Assembly (NCBI RefSeq): GCF_901709675.1 | Contig: NC_051093.1 | Location: forward strand, 2,749,053 to 2,813,052 | Source of the DNA: Syngnathus acus | Lineage: Eukaryota > Chordata > Actinopteri > Syngnathiformes > Syngnathidae | DNA length: 64,000 bases | Direction: 5' to 3' | Shown here: positions 31,217-43,200 of the stretch, piece by piece | Numbering within the stretch: the first letter of the stretch is position 1 | How the letters are laid out: each line of letters begins with the position of its first letter | Translations under genes and position numbers: made by a program | Notes under the pieces: model-generated | What the model saw: the letters and a program-made list of their open reading frames with translations, nothing else | Told to the model about the DNA's origin: nothing | Databases searched by the model: none

Positions 31217-34200
31217 CTGAAAACACGCAATCAAAACATAACTGGCAAAAAAATCCTGAGTGGAAAATGCATGCGAATGCCAAGATCTGACGTTGAACTG
31301 AACTTGTGTGGAAATCATTACAAGTTTTCATTGAACAGTCCAGAAACGGGGGAGGATGGATCAAATGTGAGGGGATTTTTTTTTTGTTCATGTAGTGTGC
31401 AAAAGAGAACACAAACACTCTTCAGCATTCACGCAGACAAAAAAAAAAAAAGTTCAACTCACTCTTTTCCCTGACATGGTGAGCTTGCTTCTGTGCAAGA
31501 GTATGCGGTCACCAGAATGGCTCTCCTCTGTCTTCACTGAGGTGATTGCATAATGCGCTTTGGGCATCTTGCACATGAAGCTGTTTGGTAGCTTGCAGCT
31601 CATCTGCTTCCATCTTCCAGTCTGAAAGATGAGCAAGATGAATTTCAGTGGATCGTGCCGGTGTTCTTCTTGCAAGTGCTCAATTGGCCACGCACCTTTT
31701 GCGACATCGCCACGCAGTCCATCTTCAGGTGTTTGGGTTCTTCTGGGGCCCAGTCGGTGAAGGTCACTTCGTGGTGGTCTGACCACTCAAACATGCCGAG
31801 TACACTCTGGTCATTCAGTCCGGTCCACATGTCGCTGGTGTCTGCAGAGGACAAAGGCGAGCAAATCTCTCACCCAGCGTTCAGGTATTCCACCTATCGA
31901 GTAGTTCTACTAAGACAAATTGCGCACTGAGGTTGGAGGCCTTTTTCACCCACGTCTGCTCCACCTCGGAAAGGATGGACACCAGATTGGCACCCAATTT
32001 CTTACAGACAGCTTGAGCATCGGCCCACTCCTTGTCCTCAAAAGCTTTGTAGCAGAAGCCCGCAAACTCCTCCCAGGACTGTCCCGAGCATCTCGGCTCT
32101 GCAGGTGACATCCCATGCGAGGTTAGCAGTAGCTGAGCACTTAACATGGAAAAAATGCTCCGCGAACTCACCTCCGTCTGCGAATGTGAAGGCCTGATCC
32201 GTCGAGTTGGCCCTCCTGCAGGTCGTAAACGTGACAATGAGCTAGGCCTCTTAATGGTACTTTGCCATAAACGTTGGCCACTCACTTGAGGGAGCTGATC
32301 CCGTTGTGGGTGGAGCCAGCAAAACCGTTCTTTACCACGGCTGTCATCACAATACAGTCTCCTCCGATGTCGTTCCGAATGACGCCGGCGTGAATAGCGG
32401 CCGCGCAGATGCTTGAGTCCTGCACTCATATCAGAATCAGCTTTATTGACCAAGTTTGTGCATGCCAAACAGGGAATTTGACTCTGGTTGATCTCAGCCT
32501 CTGTACAACATTTAAGTGATTGACAACATTCAGGTAACTAACAACATTTAAGTGGCGAGAGCAGGATGTTTTTGCACAGTGATGTCTCTGAGACTCTGAG
32601 TGGTGTGAGTTCATCGGAGCGACCGCCTGGGGGAAGAAGCTGTGTCTGCTGGTTTTGGCGTATAGCCCTCTGTAACGCCATCCGGAGGGGAGTAGTTCGA
32701 ACAAACTGTGACCTGGGTGAGAAGGGTCTGCAGAGATGTTACTTGCACGTTTCCTGGTCCTGGACAGGTACAAGTCTTGGATAGATGGGAGGTTGGTCCC
32801 GATTATCTTTTCCGCAGACCTGAACTCAACTGGCGGGTCACGATAGGGAGGGTTTGACTCCCTGCCCTGGCATGTCAGGGCACAATTTTGATCACACAGG
32901 TACTGCACATTCTGCCGTTCTGCCTGTCTAAAAAAATGTAGCCTTCCTGATTGGTGTGTGGAAATGAATCTTTCAAAACTTGTTTCAACTTTGAAATGTA
33001 AAAGGAAATCCAAATTGAAATGTAGGTTCATCTTTGAAATGTTTATTTTTGGCAAGAGCCACTGCCTCTCCAGTCCAAGCGTCACTGGGTCAGCAATCAC
33101 GTACCTCATTGTAGACCAAGGTTCCTGTGACATTGTGTTGGGAGTTGGCACACTTGGGTGGGCAGTGGAACCTGCAGAAGGCAACGACGAGCAAATTGGC
33201 AACAGGCGCTCACCGTCATGGAGACGCCGTGGCAAGTGCGACTCACGTCATTGCCTTGGTCAAGTGGAGGCTGTTGAACGTGCTGTCACAGGTCATCGCA
33301 TCTGTCAGACGAAAGGTGATGTCAAAAGATGGGTTGTATGTTTTTCTCGGCAGCGGAGGGAGAGACTCGCTTACCGTCACGTGCGCATCCCAAGAGGTCA
33401 AAGCTGAGGCCGAAGTCAACACTGTCCTCCAGCGGCAGGATGCGGACGTACTGAGTGGACAATGGCGAGCCGAACCGGTGCTCCCCCCCTCCGGTAAACT
33501 AGAAATAGCAGTTTGTAATGGCAAGTTTGGACAGCCCGGTCGGCGTCAGGTTGACTGGCTGGCCGCTCACTATTCCGTTCGGGTGTTCAGTCCAGCTTTT
33601 GCCATCAACACTCGTCTTCATCTCAAAGTCGATGACGCAGGACCTTCGGTCAACGTGAGGACAGCCCTGGGTGACGATCCCAGTCACCTTTCTCACGTGA
33701 CCCAGGTTCACCTGAATCCAGCTGGTGGAGGCTGCAGGACACGAGTTTGCTCAGGACACCAAACTGCCAGTGTCAAAGTAGCTTTCAGTTGTCTACATAC
33801 GATCTTGTGACGGTCTCCAGCAGGAATTGCTACTCAAGTGAGCTTTCTCGGGGCTGGCGTCGCTCATAGAGGAGGAGGCTTCAAACGCTGAGTTGGCAAT
33901 GCGCTTGTCCGCCTTGATCAAACTGTCAAGACACACTGAGGACAACCCAGAATCATGTTGCAACGGATGCTGAAAGGCATCCCTGATAACTGTCTGGCCA
34001 CCTGCCCTTCACAAGAATCATTGTACAGTAATCCCTCGCTACATCGCGGTTCGATTATCACGGCTTCAGTACATCGCGGATTTCTTTTCCCCAAAAAATA
34101 AAAATAATAATTCACAAATTCAAAATAAACCTTCTAAATTGAGGAATTATGGCACGAAAGTTGCCCACACGCCAGCAGAAGGCAGTGTCCACACAATTGC

Positions 34201-37200
34201 AGTACGTACACTTGTACCTTTTTATAAAAAAAAGTGTTAATAGTAAAAGTAATAAGAGTTCTAAAAACATATTTACAGGATTGTACAGTAATCCCTCGTT
34301 TATCGCGGATAATTGGTTCCTAAAACCACCCGCGATATTTTGACTTTTAACTTTTTTTTAATTTGGAAAAAAATCTGCCATGTAGTGAAACCGCGATAAA
34401 CGAACCGCGATGTAGCGATTACGGTACCTTGTTATGCATTTTTTGTAGAATAATAAAATAGTTCTAAAAACATATTTACAGTATGTATACTTGTACCTTG
34501 TTATAAAAAAGTTGTTTATAATAAGAGTTCTAAAAACATATTTACAGTATGTATACTTTGGCTACATATACATGTCACACACGTATCATTTATATTTAAT
34601 ATATTATTTATACATTATTTTCTGTATGTCCTTTATACTACGTATTAATATAGTATTTACATGTTTGAAACTTATTTAATGTTCTAATGATAACATATGC
34701 ACTTATATGGTTTAATATGCACTTATTGATACACAATGTATGTTTGTTGAAAAAAAAAAAAAAGGGTGACACTACTTCGTGGATTTTCACATATCACGGG
34801 TGGTCTTGGAATCAATTATCCGCGATAAACGAGGGATTACTGTATTGTATTGTTCTGGGCATTGTTAGGCGTCGTCAATTCACCAGGCCAATGGTTGCCA
34901 AGCTTTTATGGCGAGTGGTCCCCTGAACCTTTTAGTCATCGCGTCAACGTCCTTAGTAGAACAGACCATTCAATGTGCCGTCATACCCCAACTCTGGTTG
35001 GGAGATACCGCATTAGACAACAGAGACTTGAAGTCCACCTTTCCGTTCACAGCTGTAGACCATGTGCAGGTATTTGGAGACAGCAGGGCAGGTCTCCCGG
35101 ACGCCCTTGAAAGGGTCAGCAAGACAATATTGACGGTTGTCACATTTTTGCCTGTAGTGAAGGAGGGCTCCTTGCACCACGCAAGTCTCTGCAAGTCACA
35201 AGGCCGAGTGGAAGCTTATTTGGCTGCAACGGTCGTATAGTCGGACCGAAATGTAACGCGACAATGTCGCTTATGTCCTGTCTTACCATTTGATCCGCTC
35301 TTAGTTGGACAAATGCTGCCATTCCTCCGTCCGTAGAAGGCTGACTGGATGCGGATGACGCTTTGACCCTCACTCTGACAAAAGAATTCGGTGTGCTGCT
35401 GCTGGTGGTTGCAGACAAGGATCTCCCGAAAACCTGCGAGCGCACCGTCATGTCTTTTTTCCGTCTCGCATCTTTTGACGTCAACATTCAGGATTCGGGG
35501 AGACTTGACTTACCGTTATGGCGTGGAGGTTCCGGTTTCTGTCCTGCGAGGCAAAACCAAAGATGGGCATCAAAACGAATTGGCCATGAGTCACATCTTA
35601 CCTCTTGCTCTTTTCTTGCACATGTAGCTGTTCTTCTTCTGGCAGTTGTCAAATTCCCATTTTCCACTTTTAGTGTGAAAGGAAAGGCAGTTTTCACCAG
35701 AGGGTTTACTAGGGCTCTCTGTAAGGAGACGGCAGATGCTAAGCGCTCCTCTCCATTGCTCCAGACGGTCAGCAACAAATATTAGACGGGGTCTGGACCG
35801 ACCTGTGGTCCAGTGGGTGTAACGAAAAGGAGACCCGTCAGTCCACTTGCATCCGTCTTGAGTGATCGTGGTTTTGGTGGCCAACCACCAAAAAGAAATA
35901 TTTTGAAGAAGGTGGGACAGATCTTTGGATCAAACATGAATAAGATGTCACCAGTGAATGTCTTTAAGCTTACACGTATCATGGTTATAACAAATTCATT
36001 TCACACATTCTTGTGTTCCCCAAGAAAAAACATGCAATTAGCTGATACAACGACTCAAAATAAATCCACAAGAAGTGACAACAGAGGGCACAGCGCTAAA
36101 ATCAGCAGAAAGACTAATGCTACGACAATGAGGGCATCCTAGACACGCAATACAAAAGTTAAATAGTTTATTATTTTTGTGTCATCTCAAGCTTAGCGCT
36201 TTACTGTGTCCATCGTTTCCATAGATTGAAGAAACTGAATCTTCAATGAAACAAAGTTTTTTTGTATACTGACGGGTTTTTTGTATGGCGGCTTATCAAG
36301 GCCATCTAGTGATTTAAAAGAAAAGCAAGATCTGTCAATCCCTATAAGCTGTCCTTTTTCCGGTCAGATGCGAAAGAAATGTCAAGACAACCACTTGCTT
36401 GGTAACTTGGTAACCAACTGCAGGTGACGTCACACACAACGTTTTGTCTTGTCTTGAAAATGAGCAACGAAAGACAACTGACATAGTTTTCAAAATGTCT
36501 TTGGCAGATACGCCAGCCTCTACAAATATCGCAAGATTCTCAACCAACAGTCCCGATGAAGCCCATAAGCCTACCTTGTAAGAACTTCTGTTCATTTGGG
36601 TGGGTGATGCTGAGCAGGTCGCCTCCGAGGCCGACGCAGTCGTCTCGCGCCTCCTGCCAGGTCTTGCGGTACTTAAGGTTGATCAAGTAACAGAAGTTGT
36701 TGGACGGGTTGTCCGACCACCAGCCGCACTTTTCGCTCCATCCTGCAAGCGAGACTCGCGTCAGTTGAGGGCCAACTGGCCAACGACCAATCACGTGTGG
36801 GCCGCAGGGTGGGACGCCCACCTTTTGATGACGGCAGATCAGGGAGAGCCTCTCGGATTTTGGCTGCAAGAACGCAAGGGGGATCAAATATGAGGGAGCA
36901 GCGAGAGGTTAAAGGGCAAAGTGAGCTGTGGTGACTTTTGGACCTTTTTTGCAGACGGATGGCTGCTCTTTAGTGCAGGACCACTCATGAAATTGTCCAG
37001 AAGCTGACAGAGCAACGCAGTCACCACGTTCTGTAGACTGTTCTCCCTCCAGCGTGATGTTGTCCTGCCACTTGAGTGAGTTTGGTGTTGCAACTTATTT
37101 TCTTAAAACGTTCTCATTACTCCATTTTTAACATCAACAACTACTACTCTTCCAGTGAAATCACAATGTTCCTATTTTATTCTCAGACTGTCCATCTGTA

Positions 37201-40200
37201 AAATTCTGCACTTTTATACGACAAGACAAACTTGTATTTTATTCAAGCTTGTCAATTTTATTTTTCTTAGATAACTGCAAGTTAAATTGAAACTTTACAA
37301 ATATTTTTTTGCTCTTGCAACATTGTGACCAACCCAACTTTGGCTTTCTCATATGTCATTCTGGACAAATGCCAACATTTTAGACTGCTGTAGATGTTTC
37401 ACTTACTGCAGACGTCGCGTCGCTCCAGGAAAATTTGTTGTCTTGGTTCTTCTTAAGTCCCACGAAAGGCCAATATCCTCTCTCATCTCGCACGTGAGCT
37501 TGAGGAAAGCAGAACAAGCGCTAGTTGCAAAGATGCTGGGAAGCATTGCGGGACGATCACAGAATCATCAGTTTGTCTTGGCGCTCACCAGCCAAGAAAT
37601 TCTTTTCGTCCTCTGAGTGGACACTGGCCAAGTGACCATGCTGTTCTCTGCAAAACTCCTCAGCCAACTGCCAATTCCTACGTGTCCACTCAAAATGATA
37701 GCAAGAGTTGTCGTGCAGGAAGTCGCCAGGGTTGCAGGAGGAAGCTGAAGCCACAAACAAACTTGGATTGGAAAAGCACGGCAGGAGTAAAAACAAGCGT
37801 GGCAGCCACTCACTCTCCACTCGATCGTAACCGAAGTCTTTGAAGGAACACTGCCGGCCCTCCGGGCAGCCTGCAAAAAGACCACACAATTGTCCCTTTC
37901 GACATAAACATGACAACTCCTGAGCAGGCTTACCGTCCAGTGGGCGCTTGCACATGAATGCCAACGAGGATCCGCACGAGCCGTGTCGCCACTTTCCTGG
38001 CTGACTCTTGATCCACGCGCCTTGGTTGACATACACGCAGGAGTCTACGTTGGAGCTGTCGGAAGAAGTCGTGAAAAGCATCTTACAAACAGGATGAATT
38101 GGAGGCTCTTTTCTTGCTCTCTTTTAACAAAAGTCTTTATTCCCCTCGTCACATGTGCTCTTTCCCATTTAGGAAACGGGCCCCAAAACCTTGCCTGACA
38201 TTCAAGACGTGACCCTCTTACCTTGTAACGTGACGTGAATCCCAGTTGGAGTAGGTCACCGTTACACGGGCATCGGACCAAGTCATCTTCTGTTCCTCCG
38301 CGTCATACCGACACCAGAACTCGTTGCATTTCTGCAGAGGCCAATCCCGGTTGTCAGTCACGTACCAGTAAAGAACCAACAACCCGCGCTTCCGTCTCAC
38401 CAGATTGGAGAGTCCGATCCAGTAGGGGTTCTTGCCCATTTGCTTCTTCACAAAGGCTTCCTCGTCCGATGAGGCGATGGAGACCAGGTCGCCGCCCTCC
38501 CAGACGCAGTCGTACCGAGCCCCCAGCCAACCGTTGGGGGTCGCCATCTTCTTGTAGCAATTGGACTGGTGAAGACTCCACCCCTTCTCACATGTTGATT
38601 CAGAATTGACTGAGGACACCATTATCATGCGGTTATTCCGAATTGCAGAAATACAAAATTATCCACACGTAATGGCATTACTGTCTTGTCAGCATTTTGT
38701 GGAAACTAAAATTTCAGTAAGCTAGTTATTGCCAATCGTGTCAACTGGGGGACCAACCATTGACACGCCCACAAAGAAATGCCTGCCTACTACTATTGTG
38801 GGACTTCAGAAGAAGCCTTCCTTAATACTTCACATCTGATGACACAACTCTGTAAGAATCGGACGAATGTCAAATCATGCCTCTTCCTATTCTCTTGCAG
38901 ATGTAGCAGCTTTCTTCTTCGCAATCGTCAAATTTCCAGCGGCCCTCGGTAGTGAGCAAGGAAAGGCAGCTTCCACCGGGGCCTTCTCTGGCGATGCCTG
39001 GAAGGAGACGACAGAAGCTAAGCACTCGTCCGTTTTGTCGCCGACAAACATTCCCCGGGTTATAGGCAGACCTGTTTTCAGGTTTTCGTAAGTGGACATT
39101 GATCCGTCAATCCACTTGATGCCGTTAGTGGTATTGGTATTGGTATTGGCGCCCAACCACAGAGAGGGACTGGTCAGCGGAAAAGCGTACAGACCTTTGG
39201 ACAACGATCAAGAGTTTGAACATCGTACAGATGCGTGTGTAGCAGCGTTGCTCCTTCTGGAGTCCATGCGGCATGAACTGTGTGAGCCTCTATCGTGTCC
39301 TCTGGGCAGTTTACCTTGTATGAAGTACTCTTCACTTGAGTGGGTGATGCTGAGCAGGTCGCCTCCGAGCCTGATGCAGTCGTCTCGCGCCTCCTGCCAG
39401 GTCTTGCGGAACCTGCGGTTGATCAGGTAGCAGAAGTCGTTGGACGGGTTGTTCAGCCACCAGCCGCACTTTTCGCTCCAGCCTGCAAGCAAGACCCGTG
39501 TCACTTGAGGGCAAAGTGGCGACCGACCGACCACGTGTCGGCTGCAGAGTGGGACGCCCACCTGGTTTCCATGTTGATGACGGCAGAAAAGGGAGACCCT
39601 CTTGAACCTTGGCTGCAAGAACACAAGGGGGATCAAATATGAGAGCAACGACAGGTTAAAGGGCAAAATGAGCTGTGGTGACTTGCGGACCTTTTTTGCA
39701 GATAGATGGCTGCTCTTGAGCGCATGACCACTCATCAAATTGTCCACAAGCTGACAGAGCAAAGCACTCATCGAATACTGTCGAATTTTTTCCCATCAAC
39801 TGCGTGACGTTGTCCTGCGGACGACACGGCGGACGCCACTTGAGCGTGTTTTGTGTTGCGCTTGGTTGAATGAGTCCTTTGTTTTTCCATTCCGTGTTGT
39901 AGCATTTCAACTTTCTAACTTCGAGCGTTTGGGTGAAAACTTTGCATACTGGGACCAGTTTCGTCATGTCATCCTGTTTTATTCTCCGGAATTCCGTCAA
40001 ATTCTGCACTATATCCTACAAGACGGATTCCTTTTTTGTTTTTTAAATCTCATACAGGTTTTCTTGGTCATGTTAATATCATTCTAAAGGGAAAATGGCA
40101 ACTTTGTTCCGCAAATGTTCCAGAAGCATTTTTCTATTCTTGGTACATGACTACAATTCCAATCTTTTGGCTTCAGGTAGAGGCAAATTTTTTAGACTTC

Positions 40201-43200
40201 AGTAAATGTTTTTTACTTACCGTAGTGTGTTTGTCAATCCACTCATAGTTATTTTTTTTCTTCCTCAGTCCCACAAAAGGCCGATATCCTCCTGCGTCTC
40301 GGATGTGAGCTTGAGGAAAGCAGAATAAGCGCTTCAGCACAAAAAGAGCACCTACTTGGCAGTTGTCACTTGGCAGTTGGTCTTAGCGCTCACCTGCCAA
40401 GAAATTGCCTTCGTCCGCTGCGAGGACGCTGGCCAGGTGACCTTTGCGTCCTTTGCAAAACCTCTCGGCGGCCCACTGCACCATCTTCTTCCCCTCGAAA
40501 TGATAGCAAGAATCGTCGAACAGGAATTCGCCAGGGTGGCAGGAGGAAGCTGAAGCCACAAACAAACTTGGATTCGAAAAGCACGGCGGGACGATGCAGG
40601 AGTAAAAACAAGCATGGCAGCCACTCACTCTCCAATCGATCGTAAACGAAGTCTTTTAAGGAACACGGCCAGCCCTCCTGGCAGTCTGCAGACAGACCGC
40701 ACGATTAAAATGTTCCTTTCGACATCATAATGACAACTCCTGAGCAGGCTTACCGTTCAGTGGGCGCTTGCACATGAACGCCAACGAGGATCTGCACGAG
40801 CCGTGTCGCCACTTTCCTGGCTGACTCTCGTTCCACACGCCTTGGTTGACATACGCGCAAGACTCTACGTCGGAGCTGTCGGGAGAAGTCGTGAAAAGCA
40901 TCTTACAAACAGGATGAATTGGAGGTTCTTTTCTTGCTCTGACAAAAGCCTTTTTTCCCCACTCGTCACACGTGCTCGTTCCCATTTTGGAAAGGGACCC
41001 CAAAATCTTGCCTGACAGTGAAAGGACGTAAAGACGTGACCTTTTTACCTTTCAACCTGACGCGAGTCCCAGTTAGAGTAGCTTGCCATCACGTTGACAT
41101 TGGACCAAGTCAGCTTCTTTTGCTCCTCGTCATACCAACACCAAGCCTCATCGCATTTCTGCAGAGACCAATCCCGGTTGTCAGTCGCGTACCAGTAGAG
41201 AACTGCTTGCGCTTCCGTCTCACCAGATTGGAGAGTCCGATCCAGAAGGGGTCGTCGCCCATTTGCTTCTTCACAAAGGCTTCCTCGTTCGATGAGGAGA
41301 ACGAGACCAGGTCGCCGCCCTCCCAGACGCAGTCGTGCCGAGCCCCCAGCCAACCGTTGGGAGTCGCAATCTTCTTGTAGCAACTGAAGCCCAAAGGGAG
41401 CCAGCCCTTGGTCCTATCACATAACTTCTGCTCGACTGAGGAAACATGTGGAGGATCGTAGTATATTTTTATTTGACGCATATCGCATATTCCACTTTTT
41501 CAAGCTCATCTCTGTTGAGTGTGGGCCTCAGGACGTGGGTACTTTTAGCCCTCAAGAAACGCTGACGTACAAGTACAGAGACTAGAATTGGGTCCGCTGG
41601 CTCCGATCCAAATTTGACCATCAAGCAGTCTTGTTTGTGACCATCTTGGGGGAAGAAATTATACCGACTGTTTGGGATCAGAGTTTAACAATGAGTGGTT
41701 TGGTTTGGTTTGGTTTGTAACCGTTTAGGGTAGAGACTCAATGTAAAAATCACGGAATCTGGAGGGCACGGTAGGAACTCTGCGCAGATGTTTTTTCCTG
41801 CCCTGAGCCAGCCACTTTCAACAGCGTGTTCCCGAAGAACAACTGACCCCCAAATACAATTTACCACAGGATTATCAACGCTTTGCCACAAATGTCGTGG
41901 TCGGGGAAAACAAGAAATTCAGACCAGCTGCAGTCTTAATTCCAGTTTTGCCGATTGCGTTAGCTCTATGACTGACAGTTGACACGCTGATAGATTTCAT
42001 CGAGAGGACTTCAGAAGTCAGTGCAAATCGGCCAAGCGTCATATTACCTTTTCCTCTTCTCGTGCAGATGTAGTTGCTTTTTTTCTTGCAATTGTCAAAT
42101 TTCCAGCTGCCGTCGATAGTGAGCAAGGAAGGGCAGCGTCCGCCAGTGGCATCACTGGGGTTACCTGGAAGGAGACGACAGACGCTAAGGACTCCTCCGT
42201 TTTGTCGCCGACAAACATTCCTCGGGTTATAGACCGACCTGTTTTCAGGTTTTTGTAAGTAAACGGGGATCTATCAGTCCACTTGCTGCCTTCAGTGATA
42301 TTGGCATTGGCGTCCAACCATAGAGAGGGAATGGTCAGATGAAGGGTGTACAGACCTTTGGATCAAGGTTAAACAACGAACAAGAGTTTGAGCATTGACA
42401 GGTGCGTGTGTAGCAGCGTTGTTCCTTCTGGAGTCCTTGCGGCATGAACTGTGTGAGCCTCTATTGTGTCCTCCGGGCAGTTTACCTTCTATGAAGTTCT
42501 CTTCATATGAGTGAGAGATGCTGAGCAGGTCGCCTCCGCGGCCGACGCAGTCGTCTCGCGCCTCCTGCCAGGTCTTGCGGGACTGGCGGTTGATCAGGTA
42601 GCAGAAGTCGTCGGACGGGTTGTCCAGCCACCAGCCACACTTTTCGCTCCAGCCTGCAAGCAAGACTCGTGTCACTTGAATGGCGACAAGAGCGCGACCA
42701 CGGATGTGACGCCCACCTGGCCTGAATATTGACGGCAGATGAGCAGTAAGAGCCTGTCGGACTTTGGCTGCAAGAGGGATCAAGTATGAGAGAGCGCATG
42801 AAAGGGCAAAGGGAGCCGTTGTGACTTTCAGACCTTTTTTGCAGATGGCTCCATACATTTTGGTGCAAGAGCAGTCATCAACTCTTCCTTCTGGCCTCAG
42901 AGCTGCACAGTTGTAAGAGTTTGTAGGTCCGTTTGGCACCCATGGGGTGCCAGCCTGCAAACATGACGGAGGTGACTTGACCGCATGATGGCTTTTTCTT
43001 TCCTTTTTTTGCTCTTGTCAATTACAATTCTAATTGCCATCAAACTGCAGCTTTGTCCTTGTTCCAGCAGATTTTCTGGAAAAAAATTATTTCTCTTCTC
43101 GCAACATGGCCACCATTCTGCTTAAAGTTAAGACTTTTTTCTTTTGTTCAAGAAAACTTTTTTTCTTGCTAAAATGACACTTTGTATCTCACTTTTATCT

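Noticed and set aside
32426-33235. 269-codon minus-strand frame as a host gene
   Set aside because: Its middle is a LINE 3' end and its first part is an LCCL exon read through a splice site.
33127-33810. 227-codon plus-strand frame
   Set aside because: Antisense to F5/8C and LCCL exons with correct splice sites on the minus strand.
41110-41224. Four-base deletion and premature stop in module 2 as proof of a pseudogene
   Set aside because: The deletion lies in a segment with conserved donor and acceptor in all three modules. Treating it as an intron restores every frame.
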